In this document: in pieces, positions 23,916 through 32,293 of the stretch | Position numbering within the stretch: position 1 is the first letter of the stretch | Layout of the letters: the number at the start of each line of letters is the position of its first letter | Position numbers and translations under genes: made by a program | The notes under the pieces: generated by a model | What the model was told of the DNA's origin: nothing | What the model saw: only the letters and a program-made list of their open reading frames with translations | Database searches by the model: none | NCBI RefSeq assembly: GCF_037081775.1 | Contig: NZ_JBAMHQ010000001.1 | Location: forward strand, 1,116,001-1,180,000 | Length of the DNA: 64,000 nucleotides | Origin: Haladaptatus sp. ZSTT2 | GTDB taxonomy: Archaea; Halobacteriota; Halobacteria; Halobacteriales; Halococcaceae | Direction: 5' to 3'

Positions 23916-23937
23916 TTTAGGCCCCAGATAATAAGGG
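23916..23937 (+). promoter_or_regulatory. YTTA-N8-ATAATAA promoter element
   Basis: TTTA, GGCCCCAG, ATAATAA, GGG. The box ends 25 bases before ATG 23960. Confidence 0.78.
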
Positions 23938-23959
23938 AACTCGGGGACGGAACTTGGTT

Positions 23960-24784
23960 ATGACCGGGACCTATCCGACCCGCAGACGCCTGTTGTTGGC
24001 GTCCGGGTCGGCGCTCACCGCCGCACTTGCGGGGTGTGCGTCACAAGGAGGTGGCGACGGCACCACGACCGACACAGAATCGGTCGCCGATGCCTCGGTA
24101 AATGCACAAACGGCCACGCAGACGGCCACGAGCGACACCGACAGCGCAGCAGAAAGTCAGACCAACGCCACAGAGACGATGACACCGGACCCCGCGTCGT
24201 TCGACGGCGAGTCGGTGACGTTCACCACAGACGGCGACGCCGAGATTCAGGGCACTCTCTATGGCGACGGCGACTGCGGCGTCGTCATGGTCCCACAAAC
24301 TAACTTCGACCGTGAAAGCTGGCGAGAACAGGCGCAGTTGCTCGCCGCGACCGGGCACGCGGCACTCCCCATCGACGAAGGTGACGAGCCGCCCGCAGCC
24401 GTCCTCGCCGCGATGGCCTACCTGAAAGAAGCCGTCGGCGTCTCGAACGTCGTGCTCATTGGCGGCAGCTCCGGTGGCGAGGCGGTCGTTCGCGCAAACG
24501 CACAGGCAGAAGACGGCGCGGTCGCTGGCGTGATGGGCATCTCCACCGCCGGTGGCGGCGAGGTCGCAGGCGACCTCCAAGGGCGAAAGCTGTTCATTGT
24601 CGGAAAAGACGACGACAAGCGCTTCGTCGATACCGCAAAACAACTCCACGAGAACGCCCCCGACCCGAAACGCCTCGTGATTCTGGACAGCGACGCCCAC
24701 GCCCAGCGCATTTTCGACTCACCTCACGCAGACACCCTCACCGACCTACTTCTCTCGTTCGTCGAAGAGTCCTGCGGCACTTAG
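23960..24784 (+). CDS. Alpha/beta-hydrolase lipoprotein (Tat-exported)
   Basis: A 274-residue protein. RRRLLLASGSALTAALAGC is a Tat signal with lipobox; a Thr/Ser/Ala-rich linker follows to about residue 75. The hydrolase core has GVVMVPQTNFDRESW, the nucleophile elbow IGGSSGGEAV (G-X-S-X-G, about 170-179), FIVGKDDDKRF (likely acid) and SDAHAQRIF (likely His). It may cleave esters at the cell surface. ATG 23960 is favoured by the promoter distance. Its stop overlaps the stop of the convergent acetyltransferase by 4 bases. Confidence 0.82.
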   Translation: MTGTYPTRRRLLLASGSALTAALAGCASQGGGDGTTTDTESVADASVNAQTATQTATSDTDSAAESQTNATETMTPDPASFDGESVTFTTDGDAEIQGTLYGDGDCGVVMVPQTNFDRESWREQAQLLAATGHAALPIDEGDEPPAAVLAAMAYLKEAVGVSNVVLIGGSSGGEAVVRANAQAEDGAVAGVMGISTAGGGEVAGDLQGRKLFIVGKDDDKRFVDTAKQLHENAPDPKRLVILDSDAHAQRIFDSPHADTLTDLLLSFVEESCGT

Positions 24785-25968
24785 AAGTGCTCGCGCAGGT
24801 AGGTCTGGGCGCGCGGGAAGGCATCCGAGAGCACCGCGAGCGCGGCGTCAGACTCGGTTGTGAGTCCGGCGTAGCGACGGGCTTGGTCGGCCGTGAGATA
24901 CCCCACTGTGAGCTGTGAGAGTGTGGCGATGTCCACGGAAACGTCCGCCTCTGCCGCCGTCTGTGTACACGCTGCCTGCCCGTTTTCGACGGTGAACGCG
25001 AACCGCCCGTCGTTCCACGGCGCAATCGGGTCACTCACGTCGAGAACGATGCTGCCGGTTGCATCCTCGGGGTAGGGCAGACCCGAGAGTCCGGTTTCGA
25101 CAGCCGTGAGCCGGAACATCGGCCCCGTCAGCACCTCGCAATCGAGTGCGCGGGGGTCTGTGACGCGGTCGAACAGCGACGTATCGGCCGCGGTGTGGAG
25201 TTCTATCTGCTTCATCTGCGAGAGATGGTGGTAGAAAAAGCGCAGGAGCTGTGTGAATGCCGCGTCGTCGCGGTAGGCAACGTCCCACACCTTGAGCGTG
25301 CGCTCGTAGTCGCCTGCTTTCTCGACGGTGTAGACAACGGCGGCGCGGAGGTCACCGTCGCGTTCCCAGCCGTAGACGTAGGTGTCGGCCCAGGCGGGGT
25401 CAAAGATGCGATGCTCCCACCACGTATCTGAGCGGCGCATGGCGAGGTTCCAGCCCGCGGCGAACTGCTCGTGGAGGTCGCGGAGGGCAGGGAGGTCGTC
25501 GGTCGAGAGTTTGCGGAAGGTTCCACTCGCCTCCGGGAGCGCGTCCGCGAGGGCTTCGGGGGCGAACTCCCACTTCGTGCGCTTGCTGCACGTTCCCCAG
25601 CCGTACTTCCGGTAGAACTCGTACTCGAACGGCCAAAGCGCAGAGTAGTCAATGCTCTCCTCGCGGAACTCTGTGAGCATGTCGGCCAGCATTTGCTGGA
25701 CGTAGCCCTTCCGACGATGTTCGGGCGGGGTCGCAACGCTCGAAACACCGCCGACGCGAACCCACTCGCCGCGCACGGAGAGCGTAAAGTCGTGCCACCC
25801 GCTGATTGCGAGAAGGTCGTCACCATCGTAGAGCCCGCGATTCTTGCGGTCGTAGGGTTTTCGCTCCTCGAAAGAGTCGTCTGTCGGGTGGTCTTCGGGG
25901 CTGAAGGCGTACTGGCCGATGTCGAAGAAAGCTCGCTCGTCTGCTTCGGGTATCGGGCGGTAGTCCAT
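24781..25968 (-). CDS. Eis-like GNAT N-acetyltransferase with SCP2-type C-terminus
   Basis: A 395-residue protein with the three-part Eis layout: an N-terminal GNAT domain (GGVSSVATPPEHRRKGYVQQML, acetyl-CoA loop, about 76-97), a second degenerate GNAT domain, and a C-terminal sterol-carrier-like domain (DVSDPIAPWNDGRFAFTVEN). Eis enzymes acetylate amines. ATG 25968 is preferred over GTG 25989 because a TTTTTATG box sits about 27 bases upstream of the ATG. Confidence 0.85.
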   Translation of the reverse strand: MDYRPIPEADERAFFDIGQYAFSPEDHPTDDSFEERKPYDRKNRGLYDGDDLLAISGWHDFTLSVRGEWVRVGGVSSVATPPEHRRKGYVQQMLADMLTEFREESIDYSALWPFEYEFYRKYGWGTCSKRTKWEFAPEALADALPEASGTFRKLSTDDLPALRDLHEQFAAGWNLAMRRSDTWWEHRIFDPAWADTYVYGWERDGDLRAAVVYTVEKAGDYERTLKVWDVAYRDDAAFTQLLRFFYHHLSQMKQIELHTAADTSLFDRVTDPRALDCEVLTGPMFRLTAVETGLSGLPYPEDATGSIVLDVSDPIAPWNDGRFAFTVENGQAACTQTAAEADVSVDIATLSQLTVGYLTADQARRYAGLTTESDAALAVLSDAFPRAQTYLREHF

Positions 25969-26069
25969 AGGAGACGTTGGATGGCTCACATAAAAAGCGA
26001 GACGAAACCGTGTGATTCAGGCGTATCGAGTGCCTTGGACACCCATGAAGCAGCCACTGGAGGTGCGCG

Positions 26070-26267
26070 ATGGCCTCTGAAAAGGTCAAGCTCGGAGCCG
26101 TTCTCATCGTCGGCATCCTGGGTTCAGGCCTCGCAGACTACTTCCTCACGACAGCTGGGTATCCGGGTCTCGGGCGCACCGTCTGGGCGATTGGCTATGC
26201 GACGATGGTACTCGTCATCTGGTACATCTGGATTCGGCCACTCGACTTTTCGGGGCCAACCAGCTAA
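26070..26267 (+). CDS. Small two-span membrane protein
   Basis: A 65-residue protein with two hydrophobic segments (about 8-28 and 36-56) and a short polar loop with TTAGYPGLG. Both ends are charged. I do not recognise the family. It is followed 41 bases later by another small membrane protein in the same direction. Confidence 0.6.
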   Translation: MASEKVKLGAVLIVGILGSGLADYFLTTAGYPGLGRTVWAIGYATMVLVIWYIWIRPLDFSGPTS

Positions 26268-26308
26268 CGGAAGTTTAAAGGCCTAAACAGCGGGAGTATC
26301 GACCAAGA

Positions 26309-26566
26309 ATGTACGCGTTACCGATGCAGGTGGTTGACACTTTCTTGCTCCAGTACAATCTGGGGCAGGCAATTCTCTTCCTGTTCATTATCGCGACGCT
26401 GGGCGTCCTTCCGCTCAAATCGCAGAAGGTGCTCGCGCTCCAGACGACCATGTTCGGGGTTCTGTTCATGATTATCCCGGCTATCGACGGCCCGTTCCAC
26501 TTCGCGCTGCTCGGCCTCGTGTTGCTGTTGATTGGCCCAATCCTGCTCACAACCGCAAAGCGATAA
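26309..26566 (+). CDS. Small three-span membrane protein
   Basis: An 85-residue, highly hydrophobic protein with about three membrane segments (7-33, 43-60, 63-82) and few charges (KSQK loop, TTAKR end). Family not recognised. It may be cotranscribed with the 65-residue protein before it. Confidence 0.6.
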   Translation: MYALPMQVVDTFLLQYNLGQAILFLFIIATLGVLPLKSQKVLALQTTMFGVLFMIIPAIDGPFHFALLGLVLLLIGPILLTTAKR

Positions 26567-26640
26567 GAACAACACTTCGATTCCACCCCGACGATTTCTG
26601 CGATTCGCACGGAGTCGTAGCCGTGCCCTCACACAACGCG

Positions 26641-26688
26641 TTACTCGCTTTCAACCAACTCTTCATACCGCGCGCCAGTCTGCTTCCC
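26641..26688 (-). pseudogene. Remnant of a second siroheme-decarboxylase C-terminus
   Basis: Read on the minus strand, this reads GKQTGARYEELVESE then TAA. The intact siroheme decarboxylase 110 bases away ends KQTGAQYEELVEGE then stop. The two are nearly identical at protein level, and their DNA differs mostly at third positions. No other part of a second copy is visible in 26567-26795, so this is the scar of a decayed tandem duplicate or of a recombination event. Confidence 0.65.
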
Positions 26689-26795
26689 GCTTTTTTCCTC
26701 GTCGGGTACGCGTTGCGAACCACTCCTCGAAAAAAGTGGGCGAAAAAGGCCGCCACTCCCACGGGTCGTGGCGGGACGACTGCTTGATGTGTTAT

Positions 26796-27833
26796 TTACT
26801 CGCCTTCGACTAGTTCCTCGTACTGCGCGCCCGTCTGTTTCAGCGTCTCCGTCGAATAGAGCCGTTCGTGGTCGAACGGGAGCACGTCGCGCGCCAACTC
26901 ATCGATTTTCTCGTCTACGGCGTCGGGGTCGCGCCCGTGAATCATGGTGAACAGGTTGTACGGCCACCCCTGTTCCGGGCGGCGCGGGCGGTGATAGCAC
27001 AGCGTGACGTAGGGCAGGCCACCGGCTTCGAGGCCGCGGGCGTCTAACTCGTCGTCGGGCACGTCCCAGACGACCATGCAGTTTGCGTCGAACCCGGTCA
27101 CGATGTGGTTTACGACACAGCCGATGCGCTTGATTGCGCCGTCGGCTTGGAGCCGCGAGATGGCGTCGATGACTTCCTCGGTGCTGGCGTCGATTGCCGC
27201 GGCGATGTCGGCATAGGGCGTTGCCGTGAGCGGGAAGCCGTCTTGGATTTCGAGGAGGAGGCGCGCATCGAGATGAGAGAGTTTGCCCGTCGCCTGTTCT
27301 GAGATATTCGTGGCTTCGATGTCCGTGGCGATTCCACTTTCACGCGCAAAGCGGTCTTGGTTCACCACCGGGAACTCGAGGTTGATGTAGAAGTCTGTGA
27401 GCATCGGGAGGTTCAGCACGTCACAGCCGGTTCGTTCTTCGATTTCCGCGAGGATGCGGTCGCGGGTCTCCAAGGAACCGGCGGTCACGACGAACCACAT
27501 GTTCCACTCGTGGGCGCGCCGATAGTTGTGGTTCACCTGCTGGTAGCCATTGATAATCTCGGCCACCTCCTCGAAGCGGTCGTCTGGCGCTTTGACCGCC
27601 GCGAGCGTCGAACTCCCGATGACAGGTGGGTTGAGCACTGCGCCGAAGCGCCGGAACACGCCTGCTTCGCCGAGGGCTTTCACCCGAGAGAGAGCGTCTT
27701 CCTCGGAGATTCCGAGTTCCTCGCCGACCACGCGAAAGGGGCGTTCGCAGACGGGGAAGCCACTCTGGAACTCGTCTACAAGGCGGGCGTCCACGTCGTC
27801 GATGCTGGCGCGCCAGTCAACCGGCCTACTCAT
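26796..27833 (-). CDS. Siroheme decarboxylase, fused AhbA-AhbB (Lrp/AsnC-like)
   Basis: A 345-residue protein made of two similar Lrp/AsnC-like halves: residues 1-165 and about 180-340, each with an N-terminal winged helix (DARLVDEFQSGFPVCERPF; DARLLLEIQDGFPLTATPY) and a ferredoxin-like domain. YRRAHEWNMWFVV (about 100-112) and LCYHRPRRPEQGWPYNLF are the motifs of AhbA/AhbB, which decarboxylate siroheme to didecarboxysiroheme in the alternative haem pathway. In haloarchaea the two subunits are found fused, as here. Often mis-annotated as a transcription regulator; DNA binding is not excluded. Confidence 0.88.
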   Translation of the reverse strand: MSRPVDWRASIDDVDARLVDEFQSGFPVCERPFRVVGEELGISEEDALSRVKALGEAGVFRRFGAVLNPPVIGSSTLAAVKAPDDRFEEVAEIINGYQQVNHNYRRAHEWNMWFVVTAGSLETRDRILAEIEERTGCDVLNLPMLTDFYINLEFPVVNQDRFARESGIATDIEATNISEQATGKLSHLDARLLLEIQDGFPLTATPYADIAAAIDASTEEVIDAISRLQADGAIKRIGCVVNHIVTGFDANCMVVWDVPDDELDARGLEAGGLPYVTLCYHRPRRPEQGWPYNLFTMIHGRDPDAVDEKIDELARDVLPFDHERLYSTETLKQTGAQYEELVEGE

Positions 27834-27911
27834 TGGCCGAAGTTAGGACTCAGGAAATTACCCTTTGTCGGTCTGGAATGACGTTAACTGGGTGAAGCCC
27901 AAGTGTCTGGT

Positions 27912-28790
27912 ATGAACCGTCCCGACCGCTCTAGCCAGACAATCATGGTCACTGGCGGCACGAGCGGCATCGGTCGAAAGACGGCTCGTGGCCTCGCAGA
28001 GGTGGGGTCGTCCGTGGTCATCACCGGCCGGAATCGAGCGCGCGGCGAAAAAGTCGTTGCGACGATAGAACGCGAAGCCGACGGCAGTGCCCGATTTCTG
28101 CGGGCGGATTTCTCCTCCGTTACCGAAGTTCGACGCCTCGCCAACGAGTTCCGAGACCACGCAGACCGACTCGACGTGCTCGTTCACAACGCCGGGACGT
28201 TCGAGGGGAAACGAACGCTCACGGAGGCTGGTGTCGAGAAAACCCTCGCCGTCAACCACCTCGCACCGATGGTGCTCACCTACGAACTCGTGGATTTACT
28301 CGTTGAACGTGAAGGGCGCATCGTCGTCGTCTCCTCTGACGTTCACCGCAATGCCACCCTCGATTTTTCCGACCTCTCACTTTCGCGGTCGTACTCGGGG
28401 ATGAAGGCCTACCGGCAATCAAAATTGGCGAACGTGCTGTTCACCTACGAACTCGCCCGGCGGCTTTCTGGGACGGGCGTCACCGCGAACGCGGTGCATC
28501 CGGGCGTCATTCCCCAGACGGGACTGACGCGCAACTCCTCGTTGTTCGCGCGACTTGGATTCAACGCGCTGCGATTGATTCCGGGTGTGACCACCTCGGA
28601 GCGCGGCGGAGCGCAACCGAGCATCTATCTCGCTGTCTCACCCGAGGTGGACGCGGTGACAGGGAAGTATTTCGACCGTAAGAAGGCAGTAGAGAGTGCG
28701 CCTAGCACCTACGACAGGGAGACCCAGCGACGGCTCTGGGAGTGGAGTGTAGAACAGGCTGGCCTACCCGAAATACTGCCGCACAATTAA
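27912..28790 (+). CDS. Short-chain dehydrogenase/reductase
   Basis: A 292-residue protein with the classical SDR motifs: TGGTSGIG (NADP-binding, about 14-21; an Arg follows in GRNRAR), VHNAG near 90, catalytic Ser in VSSDVHR, and YRQSK (Tyr-X3-Lys, about 168-172). It resembles retinol dehydrogenase/WW-oxidoreductase-like SDRs. Substrate unknown. I prefer ATG 27912 to the GTG nine bases upstream. It overlaps the convergent GNAT gene by 4 bases at the stop. Confidence 0.88.
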   Translation: MNRPDRSSQTIMVTGGTSGIGRKTARGLAEVGSSVVITGRNRARGEKVVATIEREADGSARFLRADFSSVTEVRRLANEFRDHADRLDVLVHNAGTFEGKRTLTEAGVEKTLAVNHLAPMVLTYELVDLLVEREGRIVVVSSDVHRNATLDFSDLSLSRSYSGMKAYRQSKLANVLFTYELARRLSGTGVTANAVHPGVIPQTGLTRNSSLFARLGFNALRLIPGVTTSERGGAQPSIYLAVSPEVDAVTGKYFDRKKAVESAPSTYDRETQRRLWEWSVEQAGLPEILPHN

Positions 28791-29296
28791 TCTCGAAGTC
28801 GTTTACCCATCACGACCATCTCGTTGCCGCCGTCTAAGACGAACGGGCGGTGGATGACCTCCCAGCCGAGGTTCTCATACATCCGCCGGGCGGCGACGTT
28901 GCCGACGTGCGTCGTGAGGACGCTCGTCTCGTGCGGGAGGTCACGAAGCAGCGTGTCGTGGAGGAGTCGGCCAATCCCCTGTCGTCTGGCCGGTCGCGAA
29001 ACACCGAGTTCGACGAATTCGAAACAGTCGGTGAGCCACGTCTCAGACACGTCTTTCGGCATCGCTGCCCGAAGCGCCTCGTGGTAGTACTGGCCCGGCT
29101 TTGAGGTGTAGCCATAGACGTAGCCGATGACCTCGTCTCCGTCGACAGCGAGAAATCCGCGGTAGCCCGGATAGGTCGTATGCCGCTCGAAACGGTCGCG
29201 CACCGCAGTTTCATCGTTCGAGAAAATGTGACAGTAGAGCGCAATCGCTGCCTCAAAGTCCGACGTGTCGGCAACCAGCGGGTGGAGGCCAACCAT
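28787..29296 (-). CDS. GNAT-family N-acetyltransferase
   Basis: A 169-residue protein. Acetyl-CoA loop SRPARRQGIGRLLHD (about 106-120), then VAARRMYENLGWEVI near 138-152, the common C-terminal GNAT motif. It has a GYVYGYTSKPG strand before it. ATG 29296 gives the normal family length; a longer frame upstream adds unlikely residues. Substrate unknown. Confidence 0.85.
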   Translation of the reverse strand: MVGLHPLVADTSDFEAAIALYCHIFSNDETAVRDRFERHTTYPGYRGFLAVDGDEVIGYVYGYTSKPGQYYHEALRAAMPKDVSETWLTDCFEFVELGVSRPARRQGIGRLLHDTLLRDLPHETSVLTTHVGNVAARRMYENLGWEVIHRPFVLDGGNEMVVMGKRLRD

Positions 29297-29379
29297 GCGA
29301 GAACTTCGTGGGGTAGAACAAAGGGCGTTTCCCCACCGCAAGCGGGACGCTTTTGCTCGCGGATTCCCAACCCGCGACT

Positions 29380-30444
29380 ATGACGAACACGACCCAGGAG
29401 TTCGGCGACTGGCCACTCAAGCGCCTCATGACGGAGGTCGTCGGCTCGGGGCACAAGTCCGCAGACGACATGACCCGCGAGCAGGCGCGCGAGGCCTTCG
29501 CGCGGATTCTCGCCCATGAACCAGACCACACGACGCTCGGTGCGTTCTGGCTCGCAAACCGCTGGAAGCGCAATACGCCAGCGGAACTCGCCGCGTTCAC
29601 CGACGTGATGGTCGAAGAGTCGGTCGAGGTCGCAGAACCGACGTGTGACCCCGTCGATTGTGGAGCGAACTACGACGGCAAGCACTCGACTGCGCTGCTC
29701 GGCGTGGGCGCGGGACTCGTTGCCGCCGCGGCAGGAACGCCCGTCGTCGTCCACAGCGGCGACCGTGTCCCAACGCAGAAGGCGACGCCCTACAAGCACG
29801 TTCTCGATGAGTTGGGCGTGCGAACGGACCTCTCGCCACAGGAAAGCGCCGACATGGTGGACGACACCGGTTTCGGGTTCTACTACCAGCCGAACTTCAA
29901 CCCCGGTATTCAGAGCCTCTGGGAGCGCCGCGACATGATGGGCGTGCGCACGTTCGTGAACACTATCGAGACGCTCGCAAACCCCGCGAATGCAGACGTC
30001 CACCTCGGGAGTTTCTACCATCTCGCGTTCGCAAAGCGCATCATCGACACCTTCCAAGAGTGTGAGACGCAATCCCTCTCGCGAGTCGTCATGTTCCAAG
30101 GGATGGAAGGCTACGACGACATCCGGCCCGGTTCGACGAAAGTCGCCGTCTGGGACGAAGGCGACTTCTCCGATTTCGAAATCGAGACGGCGAACTACGG
30201 GATGGACTTCGTGAGCGAGGACTTGGAAGTCGAGAACGTCGATGCGGACTCTGCGACCATCACCCGCGAGGTGCTTGCGGGCGAACGCGACGACCAGTTC
30301 GCGGATGCGATTGCGCTGAACGGCGCGTTCCGCATCTTCGCGCGCGGCGACGTCGAAACGCTTGACGACGGCCTCGATCTGGCTCGCGAAGTGCTCGACG
30401 ACGGCAGCGCGCTCGCCGTCTTAGAAGAACTCAAGGCGTTCTAA
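29380..30444 (+). CDS. TrpD-like (anthranilate phosphoribosyltransferase family) protein
   Basis: A 354-residue protein similar in layout to anthranilate phosphoribosyltransferase: helical N-terminal domain with LTREQAREAF-like segment (here MTREQAREAFARIL) and a central DCGANYDGKHSTALLGVG loop instead of the canonical PRPP loop GTGGD. PTQKATPYKHVLDELGV matches the family's substrate loop region. The altered PRPP site suggests a TrpD2-type paralogue that may not act in tryptophan synthesis. No trp genes are nearby. Confidence 0.8.
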   Translation: MTNTTQEFGDWPLKRLMTEVVGSGHKSADDMTREQAREAFARILAHEPDHTTLGAFWLANRWKRNTPAELAAFTDVMVEESVEVAEPTCDPVDCGANYDGKHSTALLGVGAGLVAAAAGTPVVVHSGDRVPTQKATPYKHVLDELGVRTDLSPQESADMVDDTGFGFYYQPNFNPGIQSLWERRDMMGVRTFVNTIETLANPANADVHLGSFYHLAFAKRIIDTFQECETQSLSRVVMFQGMEGYDDIRPGSTKVAVWDEGDFSDFEIETANYGMDFVSEDLEVENVDADSATITREVLAGERDDQFADAIALNGAFRIFARGDVETLDDGLDLAREVLDDGSALAVLEELKAF

Positions 30445-30484
30445 CACCGGCACCGTTTTCCCGCGCGCTTGCTAGGATGGGTGC

Positions 30485-31000
30485 ATGAGCGACAACCCAA
30501 CAGCCAAGATTCAGACGAACCACGGCACCATCGAAGTCGAACTGTTCAAAGACCGCGTCCCGAACACGGTTGACAACTTCATCGGCCTCGCCACCGGCTC
30601 GAAAACGTGGACCCACCCCGAGACGGGCGAAGAGATGGACGAGCCACTCTACAACGACATCCTGTTCCACCGAATCATTGACAACTTCATGATTCAGACC
30701 GGTGACCCAAAGGGCGACGGCACGGGCGGCCCCGGCTATACGTTCGACGATGAGTTCGACGACGAGCTCAAACACGACGCAGAAGGCGTGCTCTCGATGG
30801 CGAACCGCGGCCCGAATACGAACGGCTCACAGTTCTTCATCACGCTCGCCCCACAACCGCACCTCGACAACCGCCACGCCGTGTTCGGCAAGGTCACCGA
30901 CGGCATGGACGTCGTCCGCGAAATCGGCAACGTCGAAACCGGCCCGCGCGACAAGCCAAAAGAGGACGTTGTCTTAGAGCAGGTGCAGGTCTACCGATAG
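30485..31000 (+). CDS. Cyclophilin-type peptidyl-prolyl isomerase
   Basis: A 171-residue cytoplasmic protein (no signal). It has the cyclophilin core: NTVDNFIGLA, FHRIIDNFMIQTGDPKGDGTG (catalytic Arg in FHRII), and NRGPNTNGSQFFITLAP. Catalyses Xaa-Pro isomerisation in protein folding. Cyclophilins of this length are standard in haloarchaea. Confidence 0.95.
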   Translation: MSDNPTAKIQTNHGTIEVELFKDRVPNTVDNFIGLATGSKTWTHPETGEEMDEPLYNDILFHRIIDNFMIQTGDPKGDGTGGPGYTFDDEFDDELKHDAEGVLSMANRGPNTNGSQFFITLAPQPHLDNRHAVFGKVTDGMDVVREIGNVETGPRDKPKEDVVLEQVQVYR

Positions 31001-31031
31001 ACGCAAATTCACCGACCACTTTCTGCCTACA

Positions 31032-31370
31032 ATGAGCGACGACGGACCGATAGACCCGAGTACAATCGGGGAGGCCGATGCGCCGCCGATTGCAGAGAAG
31101 CCGTATAAAATCATCTTCGAGGCCAACAAGTGCATCGGCGCGGGCAAGTGTGCCGAGGTTTCTGCGAACTGGGACATGGACATCGTCACCGCACTCGCAA
31201 AGCCCGTCTCCTACTTCATCGCAGAAGAGGAGTTAGACCACAACCTCAAGGCGGCAGAGGTGTGTCCCGCAAAGAAAGACCGCGGCGTCATCCACATCGT
31301 TGACCGCCGGACGAACAAAGAGATCGCACCCGACCCCAACGGAGACGGAACGTTGTCCGTCGATTGGTAG
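31032..31370 (+). CDS. Ferredoxin (single 3Fe/4Fe-4S cluster type)
   Basis: A 112-residue acidic protein. Cluster ligands: CIGAGKC (Cys at about 36 and 42) and the single CPAKK later (about 78). The second Cys of the classical C-X2-C-X2-C is replaced, so a 3Fe-4S or unusual 4Fe-4S cluster is likely. It could carry electrons to oxidoreductases; the aldehyde:ferredoxin oxidoreductase at 50-52 kb is one candidate partner, by inference. Confidence 0.85.
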   Translation: MSDDGPIDPSTIGEADAPPIAEKPYKIIFEANKCIGAGKCAEVSANWDMDIVTALAKPVSYFIAEEELDHNLKAAEVCPAKKDRGVIHIVDRRTNKEIAPDPNGDGTLSVDW

Positions 31371-31422
31371 ACGCAGACCGAAACCCACTTTTCACCCTGG
31401 CCAACAGATAGGGTGTAGACGC

Positions 31423-31507
31423 GCGAGGGTGGCTGAGCTAGGCCAAAGGCGGCGGACTTAAGATCCGCTCTCGAAGGAGTTCGGGGGTTCAAATCCCCTC
31501 CCTCGCA
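31423..31507 (+). tRNA. tRNA-Leu (TAA anticodon)
   Basis: Acceptor GCGAGGG pairs with CCCTCGC; discriminator A at 31507. The anticodon arm GGACT-TAA-GATCC gives anticodon TAA (decodes UUA). A long variable arm (GCTCTCGAAGGAGT) is present, as in class II tRNAs; the T-arm is GGGGGTTCAAATCCCC. CCA is not encoded. Its 3' end is repeated downstream (see repeats at 31593 and 31756), marking an integration site. Confidence 0.96.
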
Positions 31508-31592
31508 TTTCTTGCTGCGAACATCGTCGTGAGCAGCAGCAATCGTACCGTAGGGGTTTGAATAGGGAGTAAATCTTTGATTTACGACCGAA

Positions 31593-31616
31593 GTTCAAAT
31601 CCCCTCCCTCGCATTT
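31593..31616 (+). repeat. Duplicated tRNA-Leu 3' end (att-like, copy 2)
   Basis: A 24-base exact copy of the tRNA-Leu 3' end and its flank (31487-31510), 106 bases further on. Similarity continues imperfectly beyond it (GCGAAC and GTGAGC at matching positions). Typical of attL/attR left by a tRNA-targeting integrase. Confidence 0.85.
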
Positions 31617-31755
31617 TCTGTCGCGAACCAACCGGTGAGCGACGAAAATCAGATTGGAGGATTTGAACGAGCGAGCGAACGGAGCGAGCGAGTGGCTTCA
31701 AATTACGATGCGGCAGAGCCGCATCGACCTTCGCAAACGCGTTGCGTTTGCTCAG

Positions 31756-31769
31756 TCCCCTCCCTCGCA
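31756..31769 (+). repeat. Duplicated tRNA-Leu 3' end (att-like, copy 3)
   Basis: TCCCCTCCCTCGCA, the last 14 bases of the tRNA gene, repeated a third time. It may mark the far end of an older insertion. Confidence 0.65.
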
Positions 31770-32293
31770 GTTTCTCGGCATGGATGGCCCACTCACGGTA
31801 GAAGTACCTTACGGCCATCCGACACAAATCGGGCGGGAAATCGGAAGTCGGACACGTCCAAGAGAGGGTGCGAGAGCGAAGTGAAGCGAGTTTCGACGCG
31901 AAGCCGACCTGTAGAAAACGGCGAAAATAGTGAAAATTTGATGTTTTAGAGACGAGTTGATTTCCAATATATGTCATAAGAATAAAATAGTCGATGGACG
32001 TGAATGTAATGAAAATAAGGTGGTGGCGTTGTGTGATTTAATTAACTAGACATAGTTAGCTGAACAGATTCTACGAGATGAGGGTGCGGGAGAAGGCAAT
32101 AGAAGGGCGAAATGCGGATTTCCAGTCTTGGTTTGGGAAAGGGAGCGTAGCCAAGTAAACACAACCTATTTAGAATATTGAGAGTCTCGTTTCAGGGTTG
32201 ATTCGGTGTTGTCAATATTCAATAGCACATGTGTTCGAATTGAATACATTTTTGAGGGTGGAGGAATATGTCATGATTAGTTTCGGTGAGAGG

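Larger units (their letters stand above)
31508..32293. other. Integration-scar region downstream of tRNA-Leu
   Basis: No gene is recognised in about 790 bases. It contains two further copies of the tRNA 3' end; three perfect hairpins with 3-base loops (31569-31585 GTAAATC/GATTTAC; 31706-31726 CGATGCGGC/GCCGCATCG; 31733-31751 GCAAACGC/GCGTTTGC); GAGCGAGCG-type simple sequence near 31668-31690; and from about 31920 to 32280 a clearly AT-rich tract. This looks like leftovers of inserted elements. Confidence 0.7.

Noticed and set aside
30431-30775. Minus-strand frame of 114 codons over the cyclophilin gene
   Set aside because: Antisense shadow; the cyclophilin motifs occupy the other strand.
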